Part shown: positions 51,834 to 59,625 of the stretch, piece after piece
Layout: each line of letters opens with the position of its first letter
Position numbering within the stretch: position 1 is the first letter of the stretch
DNA from: Fodinibius salsisoli
Lineage (GTDB): Bacteria > Bacteroidota > Rhodothermia > Balneolales > Balneolaceae
Assembly (NCBI RefSeq): GCF_026229185.1
Contig: NZ_JAGGJA010000011.1
Span: 62,001 to 126,000 of the forward strand
Direction: 5' to 3'
Length of the DNA: 64,000 nt
The notes under the pieces: model-generated
What the model was told of the DNA's origin: nothing
What the model saw: the letters and a program-made list of their open reading frames with translations, nothing else
Databases searched by the model: none
Program-made: the position numbers and the translations under genes

Positions 51834-53401
51834 TTACCTATCTCCTCTATTCGACTGTTTGTATGGGACTGATACTCCTGTTCTACCATGCCGTTCTGGC
51901 AAAGGAAAAGATGTATCAGATCAACCGCTGGTACCTGCTCTTTGGCCTGGCTTTTTCTTTAATAGTCCCATTTTTGCCCATAGGCATGGCTGACTCTTAT
52001 TTAAATCTCGACCGTGGCCCAGAACTCCCAATTGTTTCTGAGTATACAATAGGAACTGACATGCAAACCAAAACAGAAAAGCCTGTATCTACTACAGCTG
52101 AGAGTGGAGAACAGCCACCCCTTGGCATTGCATGGATTTCACCATTGCTTGTCCTTCTTTACGGTGTAGTTTCCCTTTTCCTGTTTGTCCGAATGGCCTG
52201 GCACTTTTGTCGCATGCAGCTGCGATCCATGAAAAATCCGGCCGTATTTTTTCAAGGCCATAAAGTTGTTTTGCTGGATGAAGAGATTGCCCCTCATACT
52301 TTCTGGTCGACGATATTTGTCAATAAGCAGCAGTATGAAAATGGTCAGATCAGCAATGAGATACTTATTCACGAACTAACCCATGCCCGGCAGTATCATA
52401 CACTGGATATTCTTATTCTCGAATTTTTGAAAACCATCTTTTGGTTCAACCCGGTTCTCTACCTTTACAAAACGACTATCCAGCTCAACCACGAGTTTAT
52501 AGCAGACGAGAATGTCCTATCAAAAGGTACAGACATTACGCAATACCAGGCCTTACTGCTTAGCATGCGGAAAGCGCAAACCGTTAACACTTTAAGCACC
52601 AGTTTACATTTTAAAATCACAAAAAAGAGGTTCCAGATGATGACTCAACACAATTCACCCTATCGTACTTTTTTGAAGACAGCAACCATCCTTCCATTGT
52701 TCCTGGTTCTTGGTATGCTTTTTGGCTGTGAGCCGGCCAGCATGGAGGAAGATCACTCAGATCAGGCACAGGTAATCACCCTGGAATTAATAGACGACGA
52801 AACCATTAAGCTTAATGGAGAAAAGGTTTCTCCTACTGATTTTAAATCCCGGTTTGCCAAAGCCGTACCTGAGCCGAAAAATTCCATTCTCAATTTTAAG
52901 GTTCACCCGGACACCCCATTTGGTTTGGTAACTGATATCCAGAAAATAATGCGCGAGCACGGAGCTCTGAGAATTAATTACTCGACGACACAACTAAGTG
53001 AATCTCAGTCAGAGGAAACTTGGAGGACAAAGTTAGATAACAGAAATATCTTGGACATACTTATTAATAATCAGGGAAATATTTTAATTAATGAAGAACC
53101 CGCATCACTTTCTTCAATTAAAAAATTAGCCAGGGATTTTATAACCAACAACGGTGAAAAAGAGCATTTATCGGAGAATCCCAGAGAAGCTATTATTGCC
53201 ATTGAAACTGATAAAAGAACACCTCATGACACCTATACCAATGCCTTAGATAAAATAATGGCAGTATATGATGAGTTAAGGAACCAGGCATCACTTCAGA
53301 AATTTGGTAAGCCATTCCAGTTGCTGGAAGAAGGAAGCAAAGAGCGAAAGCAGGTTGAAACCAGGTATCCCAAGAGAATCAGTATAAAAGATCCATCTTA
53401 G
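51830..53401 (+). CDS. BlaR1-like M56 membrane peptidase fused to ExbD-like domains
   Basis: 523 residues. The first about 300 form the M56 (BlaR1/MecR1) membrane metallopeptidase: four membrane spans and the zinc motif HELTHARQYHTLD (His181, Glu182, His185), with WFNPVLYLY and HEFIADENVL following. The final span is about 282-298. There is no penicillin-binding sensor. Instead, the extracytoplasmic part resembles ExbD-type domains twice: about 315-387 (LELIDDETIKLNGEKVSP) and about 404-520 (ILDILINNQGNILINEEPA, then AIIAIETDKRTPHDTYTNAL, as in long Bacteroidota ExbD tails). It probably senses an envelope signal and cleaves BlaI. The fusion is unusual. Confidence 0.88.
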   Translation: MITYLLYSTVCMGLILLFYHAVLAKEKMYQINRWYLLFGLAFSLIVPFLPIGMADSYLNLDRGPELPIVSEYTIGTDMQTKTEKPVSTTAESGEQPPLGIAWISPLLVLLYGVVSLFLFVRMAWHFCRMQLRSMKNPAVFFQGHKVVLLDEEIAPHTFWSTIFVNKQQYENGQISNEILIHELTHARQYHTLDILILEFLKTIFWFNPVLYLYKTTIQLNHEFIADENVLSKGTDITQYQALLLSMRKAQTVNTLSTSLHFKITKKRFQMMTQHNSPYRTFLKTATILPLFLVLGMLFGCEPASMEEDHSDQAQVITLELIDDETIKLNGEKVSPTDFKSRFAKAVPEPKNSILNFKVHPDTPFGLVTDIQKIMREHGALRINYSTTQLSESQSEETWRTKLDNRNILDILINNQGNILINEEPASLSSIKKLARDFITNNGEKEHLSENPREAIIAIETDKRTPHDTYTNALDKIMAVYDELRNQASLQKFGKPFQLLEEGSKERKQVETRYPKRISIKDPS

Positions 53402-53451
53402 CAATAATCTCTTAGTAGAACCTGAATTTTTTATGGTCGTTGTATCAAATT

Positions 53452-54033
53452 TCAGGGAGCTATCGGTATACCTTCTCCCAACGCTATCTTTCCGGGTATT
53501 TTAATCTCTTTACTTTCCTTTTTAGTTATCTCAAGGCCTTCGCAATGTATGGCTCCCGATATTTTCAATGTGCCGGTTCTGAGTTGCCTGATCCTGGCGT
53601 CCTGAATTTTTAGAATGCCTCCTTTTACCAAAATTTCCAAGTCAACGTCAACATTAATTCTGCCAATCGATTTGTTATTCACTTCTACATCAAGATATGG
53701 TTTGTGCTTCGAAGAAACCGTATGCTCTTTGAGTTCGATTAGAAAAACTTCCTCGGGATCGTACTTTTCTCTGTTTACATATTTATTGAGTATGCCCGCC
53801 TTATTCCAGGCCCGGATCAAAATATCCGGAATCGTTACGCTGAGCAGATCTCCGGCCTTGGTCTTGATGTCTTCGGATAAACCGGACCAGGATATCATAG
53901 ACGATTTTTCAGTCAAGCTTTGCCTCATTGAGCGAAGCCCTTCGCCATCCAGCGACCGTTTTAAATTTTCAGTAAATCCTCCGTCTTCTTTATCATTGAA
54001 GACTTGGTACAAACTATTAGGTTGATTCATCAT
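53452..54033 (-). CDS. Unknown protein partnered with PKD-repeat membrane protein
   Basis: 193 residues with no signal peptide or membrane span and no recognised domain. The N-terminal 60 residues are helical and polar. The C-terminal half is rich in short alternating hydrophobic strands (SIGRINVDVDLEILVKGGI, GTLKISGAIHCEGLEI) and ends in IPGKIALGEGIPIAP. The start overlaps the end of the PKD-repeat gene by 17 bases, so the two are translationally linked. Its cytoplasmic location and the cytoplasmic tail of the upstream protein suggest they interact. Function is unknown. Confidence 0.7.
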   Translation of the reverse strand: MMNQPNSLYQVFNDKEDGGFTENLKRSLDGEGLRSMRQSLTEKSSMISWSGLSEDIKTKAGDLLSVTIPDILIRAWNKAGILNKYVNREKYDPEEVFLIELKEHTVSSKHKPYLDVEVNNKSIGRINVDVDLEILVKGGILKIQDARIRQLRTGTLKISGAIHCEGLEITKKESKEIKIPGKIALGEGIPIAP

Positions 54034-55723
54034 AATCCCTCTGCTCTTGTATGATCAAATTTCCCGTATTTTTAATTGATTGCGCCCCAATATCTTTTAC
54101 TGGTTTCAGCCTCAATTCAGATTTAATCTCAAGTCCACCATGGGAAGAGACCTCCTGTTGTCCCAAGTCAATATGTGGCTTGACCGTTGTAGATATACTG
54201 CCAGGTGACCTGGGCTTATTTTCCTTTTTGGGAATACGACCTCTTACCAGAAAATAGCTCCCCGCTCCCAGGATTACGAGTGCACCTGCGATAAGAATCC
54301 AATAGGGAAATCCCTCAATATTTATAGGCACAATAGTGCTTTGGAATGTCTCGCCCGGCGACAACCGAGCTTCCACAAATACATCATAGGAACCCTTCTG
54401 ATCGTAAGTATAAGTCGCTTCGGATTTAGGCGTCCACCCCGACTCCTCGCCATCGCCAAAATGAAAATTGTACTCTGCATCAACGCCTGCGGGTATCCCT
54501 GCTGCAGTAAAGTGGATAGCAGTGCCCGTCTTGGCTTCGGATGGGTCAGGCTCAAGACTGAGATTAAAACCGGGGTGAACCGTTATTGAATAGGGATTAC
54601 TGGAAAAACTCCTCCCTTCAATCGAAGTCAAAAGATTAATCTCATGCTCTCCTTCCTGCCGAAAGACATAATCAAATGTAGGTTGAGGACGGCTAAATAC
54701 TGAATCACCAACTACAAAATTATAGGTTGCGTTATCGACAGCAGGATTAATGGAACCGGTGAATTCAACGCTCTCTCCTTGCCGGATAACATTTTTATCT
54801 GCATTCAGCCTGACTTCAATGACACTTACTGTTAATGCATTGCTCCTGGCAACAATTTCTCCATTCGGATTTCGTGCAGTCGCATATACCCGGTAACGTC
54901 CGGGGTCCGGATAACTGTGCTCGGTTTGTTGTGCAGCATCAACATAAGTAGCTGTATTATTCCCAAAATTGACTTCATAGGTTAATTCCTGCCCTGAGGG
55001 TTCAAGGAGTTGGGCCGTAAATAAGATTGGATTTCCGGCTCCTACCATGGACTCACTGGCATCCAGGCTTAAATTAGGGGTTCCAAGATCGGGTTCTCCA
55101 ACATTGATGGTTATAGTATCTCTTCCCAAGAATTTATTACCTACGTAGGCATTAAGCTGAACCGTATAAGTTCCAGCCTGGGGATAACTGTATTCAACAG
55201 CAGGACCATTAAAATTTCCGGCATTATCATCCCCATAATAGATAACCAGATTAACGGTTTCATTGGACGCTCTACCAGTAAACTGAATCGTTTCATTCAC
55301 CTCAGCGTCTGTTTTATCGGCTCTCAGGGAAACTTCAACTTCCGGAAGATTGATTACTTCAACCGTTACCGGGTTGCTTCTAATTGGGTTAAAATTGGGA
55401 GTCGGTTTTACTTCCACAAAAGCCTCATACTGACCCGCATTGTTATATACATAGCTAAGTCGAGGACTGTCTCCCCATCCGGTTTCCTCTCCATTCCCCA
55501 GATGAAAATTATAAGTGGCGCCATCGTATTCAGGCCTGAGATAAGCTATAAGATTAGTACTATCTCCAGTTATTGTAGGAGTGCTGATTACGTACAGCTC
55601 TACAGTGGGTGTTTCTGGCTCTTGAGCAACTGCGTTGTATGAATTAAGCGGCCCCATGCCTATGAAAAGCAGGCATACCCCAACTTTTAGCAATCTGAAA
55701 CTATGTTGTAACATCCGGCTCAT
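54017..55723 (-). CDS. PKD-domain repeat single-span membrane protein
   Basis: 568 residues. Signal peptide ending NAVAQEPE. About five PKD/Ig-like repeats follow across residues 40-450, recognisable by YNFHLGNGEETGWGDSPRLSY, YNFVVGDSVFSRPQPTFDY and YNFHFGDGEESGWTPKSEA patterns. A single membrane span (YWILIAGALVILGAGSYFLV, about residues 455-474) and a basic cytoplasmic tail of about 90 residues complete it. The PKD array probably binds glycans or proteins outside the membrane. The tail may contact the unknown protein encoded immediately downstream. No cellular role is established. Confidence 0.82.
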   Translation of the reverse strand: MSRMLQHSFRLLKVGVCLLFIGMGPLNSYNAVAQEPETPTVELYVISTPTITGDSTNLIAYLRPEYDGATYNFHLGNGEETGWGDSPRLSYVYNNAGQYEAFVEVKPTPNFNPIRSNPVTVEVINLPEVEVSLRADKTDAEVNETIQFTGRASNETVNLVIYYGDDNAGNFNGPAVEYSYPQAGTYTVQLNAYVGNKFLGRDTITINVGEPDLGTPNLSLDASESMVGAGNPILFTAQLLEPSGQELTYEVNFGNNTATYVDAAQQTEHSYPDPGRYRVYATARNPNGEIVARSNALTVSVIEVRLNADKNVIRQGESVEFTGSINPAVDNATYNFVVGDSVFSRPQPTFDYVFRQEGEHEINLLTSIEGRSFSSNPYSITVHPGFNLSLEPDPSEAKTGTAIHFTAAGIPAGVDAEYNFHFGDGEESGWTPKSEATYTYDQKGSYDVFVEARLSPGETFQSTIVPINIEGFPYWILIAGALVILGAGSYFLVRGRIPKKENKPRSPGSISTTVKPHIDLGQQEVSSHGGLEIKSELRLKPVKDIGAQSIKNTGNLIIQEQRDYDEST

Positions 55724-55941
55724 ACCATATTGCTCTCCCTTCTTCTAATTCCCCAATATTTACTGTTACCATTGCATAACCGGCGATTTCAATCTCTCCC
55801 ACGGCAACATTTTTTCCTAAAGGAATGATAGTTATTAGGATCAACTTGCACAAGTAATTTAAAAACTTAAGCCGTTGGTATAACTCAGCTATAAACCAAA
55901 TAGATTAACAGCTTATTAGCTCCACCTGTTACCTCAATGAA

Positions 55942-55980
55942 AAAAAGACCTGCCGGTTTTAGCCCACAGGTCTTTTCTTT
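55942..55980 (-). terminator. Intrinsic terminator after nrdA
   Basis: CAGGTCTTTT (55967-55976) and AAAAGACCTG (55943-55952) are perfectly complementary, with a T-run following on the minus strand (seven T). It lies just past the nrdA stop and could act on both strands. Confidence 0.85.
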
Positions 55981-55992
55981 AAAGCTTACCGC

Positions 55993-58404
55993 TTATTCAC
56001 ACGCCGGACATATCCTCCGCAGCATGGGGTCTGTGGGACAGGAATTGGCATCGGCTTCCAGCGCCTGGTCGACGGCTTCATCCCCGAATTTTTCACGCGC
56101 CTTGGCTTCCAATTCCGCTTTATCCTCTTCTACCGGATCGGTCTTCTTCGGGGTCCCGTTATCCGCGGATGATCCGGAAGCTCCGAATCCTTTACGCGAT
56201 CCGCGCTTGTTGACCTTCTCTGTGTACTTCTCCCCTTTCACTACTTTGTCAATGAAGCAGTAATAGGTGGACTTCAGCTTTTTCTCCCACGCATAAAGAT
56301 AGATCTCCTCCATGTTGTCGCGGAGCTGCTCGTCGATATACAACGACTTCGAAACCGCCTGGTCGATGGACTCCTGGAAGGCCGCCGCAATATCGACCTG
56401 TCGCTTGGGATGGATCTCGTAGGCCGTTTTATACAGCTGCTTGTCGATGATGCCATCCAGCTCGTCAATATGCTGCACCGAACCGTTATTAGCTTTGATC
56501 GTATCGGCCATCTCATCGCTCCACTGCCCTTGCTCTTCCAGATCCTCAATCAGCTGACGATTGATAACAATATGCTTCCCGGAAAGGGTATCACGCGAAT
56601 AGAGATTGCTGAAGTAGCTGTCGATAGACGAGGTGGTTCCGGTGATGATGGAAATGGAGGCCGTCGGGGCAATGGCCAGCAACACAGCATTGCGTCTCGG
56701 CTCATAATCGTACGGATTACCCTGCTCTTCCATCTCCTGGTAATGCTTGAAAGCTCCGCGCTCTTCGGCTAATTCTTGCGAGGTGCGATAAGCTACTTCA
56801 CGCATAAAGGAACCCAGCTTTCGCGCAAGGATGACCGCCTCTTCCGAATCGTAGGCAATATCCAGGTCGATGAGCGCCTCGGCAAAGCCCATCATTCCGA
56901 TACCCAACGGACGCAGATCCATGGTGTTTCGTCGGGCAGCCTCCGAGGGATAGAAGTTCTTATCCAGGATATTATCGAGTCCACGGACCATCACTTCGAG
57001 TGTATCCTCCAGCTTATCCCAGTCGATGTCGTCCTGTGCTTCATTAACGTGCTTCGACAGATTCACCGACGCCAGCGTACAGACCGCCGTAGAATCCGGC
57101 CGGTTGGGAATAGAGATCTCCGTGCACAGGTTCGAACTGTTGATGACACTGTACTCGGGACACGGATTGTGACGGTTGTGCTCGTCTTTGAAAATCAACC
57201 ACGGGTGACCGGTTTTCGCCAGCTTAAAGAGGTATTTCTTAAAGAAGTTCTGGCTGTCCAGCTTTTTGAACTGCTCCAGCTCCCCGGCCTCAGCCTGCTC
57301 AATACGTTTCTCATACTTCTTCCTGAAGTCATCTCCAATTGCATCCACCAATTCTCCACAAACTCCGGGATCAAAAAGGTAAATGGGTTCTCCCTCCTTG
57401 ATCCGGCGCATCATCTCGTCCGGCATCCAGAGCTTGGTGTTGAGCGAAGGCGTTCGGAAGTAGGCATTGCCTGTGGTTTCGCGCAAGTCCATGAAGCCGT
57501 CGATATCCAGATGCCACGGCTGCATGGAGATCACCTGCGAACTGCGGCGACGCCCCCCCTGCTGGATCGAATTCACCAGCGTATCAAAGATCTTGATGAA
57601 CGGTATAGCGCCCGAAGACGGAGCGTTCAACGATTCAATATTTGAACCTGTCGCCCGGATACGAGTGACATCCGTACCCACACCGCCTGCATACTTCGCC
57701 AGGAAAGCTGTTTCGCGGGCCTTGTCCATAATCGAATCCAGCGAGTCGTCAACCACGCTCACGTAGCAGGAAGAATACTGCGAGGTGACCGTACCCGAGT
57801 TAAAGAGCGTGGGCGTGGAGTGCAGGTATTCCAGCTTCGAAAGCTTATTGTATATCTTGACGATCTCTTCATTGGAATTGCCGATGCCCATAGCCACCCG
57901 CATAAAAAACCACTGCGGCTTTTCGATTACCTGCTGGTCACGATTCTTCATCAGGTAACGGTCGTTGAGGGTCGTCAAGCCAAAGTAGCCCAGCAGTCCG
58001 TCGCGCTCAAAATTGAGAGACTCAGCCAGCAAATCTAAATCAAACTCCTTCAGTCGCTCATCCAGCAATTCCTGTTCAAAAGCCTGCTCAAGGAAATCAT
58101 GAAAATCATCCAGTCGCCGGTCAATTCCTTTGTTAATGAGCTTCAACAGCTGACGGGTGGCCAGCGTATCGTAGACCGGATGTTTGGGGATCAGCTGCTC
58201 GATAGCTTTGAGGACCAGTCGGTCAAGTTCTTCTGTGGTCACTCGTTCCGGGACTTTCAGATCCAGCTCTTTCATAATCAGGAAGACAAGTTCGTAGTCG
58301 TCCTCCACTTCCAGTCCCTGGATGATTTCAAAAATGGCGTTGATAATTTGTTGGGTTCGGAAGGGTTCTTCCGTGCCGTCGCGTTTTATGACTGTTCGTT
58401 TCAT
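55993..58404 (-). CDS. nrdA: Ribonucleoside-diphosphate reductase, alpha subunit
   Basis: 803 residues, class I catalytic subunit. The N-terminal ATP-cone is short (MKRTVIKRDGTEEPFRTQQI). Active-site residues are visible: Cys213 (SQYSSCYVS), Asn425/Cys427/Glu429 in NSSNLCTEI (thiyl-radical Cys427) and Cys442 (AVCTLASVNL) forming the redox pair with Cys213. The C-terminal tail carries CPAC (LRRICPACE), the swinging thiol pair. It is the partner of the NrdB encoded just upstream, whose metal ligands fit class Ic. Cytoplasmic; makes dNDPs for DNA synthesis. Confidence 0.96.
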   Translation of the reverse strand: MKRTVIKRDGTEEPFRTQQIINAIFEIIQGLEVEDDYELVFLIMKELDLKVPERVTTEELDRLVLKAIEQLIPKHPVYDTLATRQLLKLINKGIDRRLDDFHDFLEQAFEQELLDERLKEFDLDLLAESLNFERDGLLGYFGLTTLNDRYLMKNRDQQVIEKPQWFFMRVAMGIGNSNEEIVKIYNKLSKLEYLHSTPTLFNSGTVTSQYSSCYVSVVDDSLDSIMDKARETAFLAKYAGGVGTDVTRIRATGSNIESLNAPSSGAIPFIKIFDTLVNSIQQGGRRRSSQVISMQPWHLDIDGFMDLRETTGNAYFRTPSLNTKLWMPDEMMRRIKEGEPIYLFDPGVCGELVDAIGDDFRKKYEKRIEQAEAGELEQFKKLDSQNFFKKYLFKLAKTGHPWLIFKDEHNRHNPCPEYSVINSSNLCTEISIPNRPDSTAVCTLASVNLSKHVNEAQDDIDWDKLEDTLEVMVRGLDNILDKNFYPSEAARRNTMDLRPLGIGMMGFAEALIDLDIAYDSEEAVILARKLGSFMREVAYRTSQELAEERGAFKHYQEMEEQGNPYDYEPRRNAVLLAIAPTASISIITGTTSSIDSYFSNLYSRDTLSGKHIVINRQLIEDLEEQGQWSDEMADTIKANNGSVQHIDELDGIIDKQLYKTAYEIHPKRQVDIAAAFQESIDQAVSKSLYIDEQLRDNMEEIYLYAWEKKLKSTYYCFIDKVVKGEKYTEKVNKRGSRKGFGASGSSADNGTPKKTDPVEEDKAELEAKAREKFGDEAVDQALEADANSCPTDPMLRRICPACE

Positions 58405-58483
58405 AGTTATAAGGGTTTGTTATTATATTTTCCGGATGACTCTATTTTCCCGAACCATCGGGACTCCGCTGCGCTCAATATGA

Positions 58484-58540
58484 CATCATCCTGAGCGCAA
58501 TTCCGACGTGGGCGGAATGTAGTCGAAGGGTGACTTGGGG
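58484..58540. repeat. Scattered intergenic repeat fragment between nrdB and nrdA
   Basis: The gap holds CATCATCCTGAGCGCA...TGTAGTCGAAGGGTGA, which resembles the palindromic CCTGAGCG...GTCGAAGG elements scattered between genes in Bacteroidota-group genomes. It contains no reading frame. The rest of the gap shows no other structure. Confidence 0.5.
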
Positions 58541-58550
58541 TGATTGTGTA

Positions 58551-59537
58551 TCAATAATTAGTGTATTCGGTGGAAGATACTTCGAAGAAGTTGATCAGCT
58601 TCTTGACGTCTTCTTTCTGCAGGAAACGCAGCGGATTCTCGTTAATATGGAACTCCTGCTCAAAACCCAGCTCCTGTAGCCTCCGGTCGGTGATGTACTT
58701 CAGGTAGCGCTCCAATTCTCCATAAGAGATGCCCAGAATAGTACGATCACCGAATTTGTGCTTCACGTACTCGATCTCCAGTGCCGTGCCTTCCAGGATC
58801 ACGTCGCGGATTTCCTGCACGTACTCCTGGTCTTCCACAATCTCTGGATTTTCATCCAGCATGATAAGGATGGCCTCGATGCCGTTCTGCAGATGCAGCG
58901 ACTCGTCGATCAGTACCAGCTCCACCCCGGAAACAACGTTCTTCATCTTGGCCATATCCTTGAGAGCAAAAAAGTGTGCAAAAGAGGAATAGAAGAAAAT
59001 GCCCTCCAGGATAATATTGTTAAGCAGGATAGCCCGCAGGATTTGTTTCTGTCCCTCGAGCGAGTTCGGATCAATCCGCCCGTAGCTGATCTTGTCGATT
59101 TCATCCACGATGAGCGACTGCTTTTTGCGCAGGATGGGATCGTCAAAGGCTACATCGTACATCTTCTCCCGGTCCATACCGAACGACTGCAATACAATTT
59201 CGAAGAAATCGCTGTGGATGTTCTCCATAAACAGCTGCGTGCTGAAGCTCATCTTGGCATGGGGATCGGTAAGCAGTGGGAAGAAGGAATTAACCAGCAC
59301 ATTCTGCACCAGCAATTCCGACGAACAAAAGTAGCCGACGGCGGTATCAAACAGATCTTTCTCATCCTCCGAGAGCGTGTGGTAGTCCAGCGCATCCTGC
59401 TGGATATTCAGCTCCTCCGGGAACCAAACAGCCTTCTTCTGCTTTTCATACAATTCTTTAAAAATGGGATATGAGGGATCCTCACTCAGTTTAATATTAT
59501 CACGTACAGAGGTGCGTCCAATGAGTTTATGGGGCAT
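58551..59537 (-). CDS. nrdB: Ribonucleoside-diphosphate reductase, beta subunit, class Ic type
   Basis: 328 residues, ferritin-like fold. The metal ligands are Glu74 (CSSELLVQN), Glu105 and His108 (MENIHSDFF), Glu178 (ILEGIFF), Glu212 and His215 (IDESLH). The residue seven positions after Glu105, normally the radical Tyr, is Phe112, and the first ligand is Glu instead of Asp. The relative spacings (31, 73, 107 residues) match those of the Chlamydia trachomatis class Ic protein, which uses a Mn/Fe cofactor instead of a tyrosyl radical. It is paired with nrdA 146 bases downstream. The metal content itself is inference. Confidence 0.95.
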   Translation of the reverse strand: MPHKLIGRTSVRDNIKLSEDPSYPIFKELYEKQKKAVWFPEELNIQQDALDYHTLSEDEKDLFDTAVGYFCSSELLVQNVLVNSFFPLLTDPHAKMSFSTQLFMENIHSDFFEIVLQSFGMDREKMYDVAFDDPILRKKQSLIVDEIDKISYGRIDPNSLEGQKQILRAILLNNIILEGIFFYSSFAHFFALKDMAKMKNVVSGVELVLIDESLHLQNGIEAILIMLDENPEIVEDQEYVQEIRDVILEGTALEIEYVKHKFGDRTILGISYGELERYLKYITDRRLQELGFEQEFHINENPLRFLQKEDVKKLINFFEVSSTEYTNY

Positions 59538-59625
59538 AGTGTAATTATTTAGAGATTATATATGAAATTTCTATAGAGATGATTAATCAAATCGACAGAT
59601 TATTGGGAATTCCCAATATTTGGAT

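Noticed and set aside
56776-57645. 289-codon plus-strand frame inside nrdA
   Set aside because: Antisense of nrdA, whose active-site motifs are complete. It arises from codon bias.
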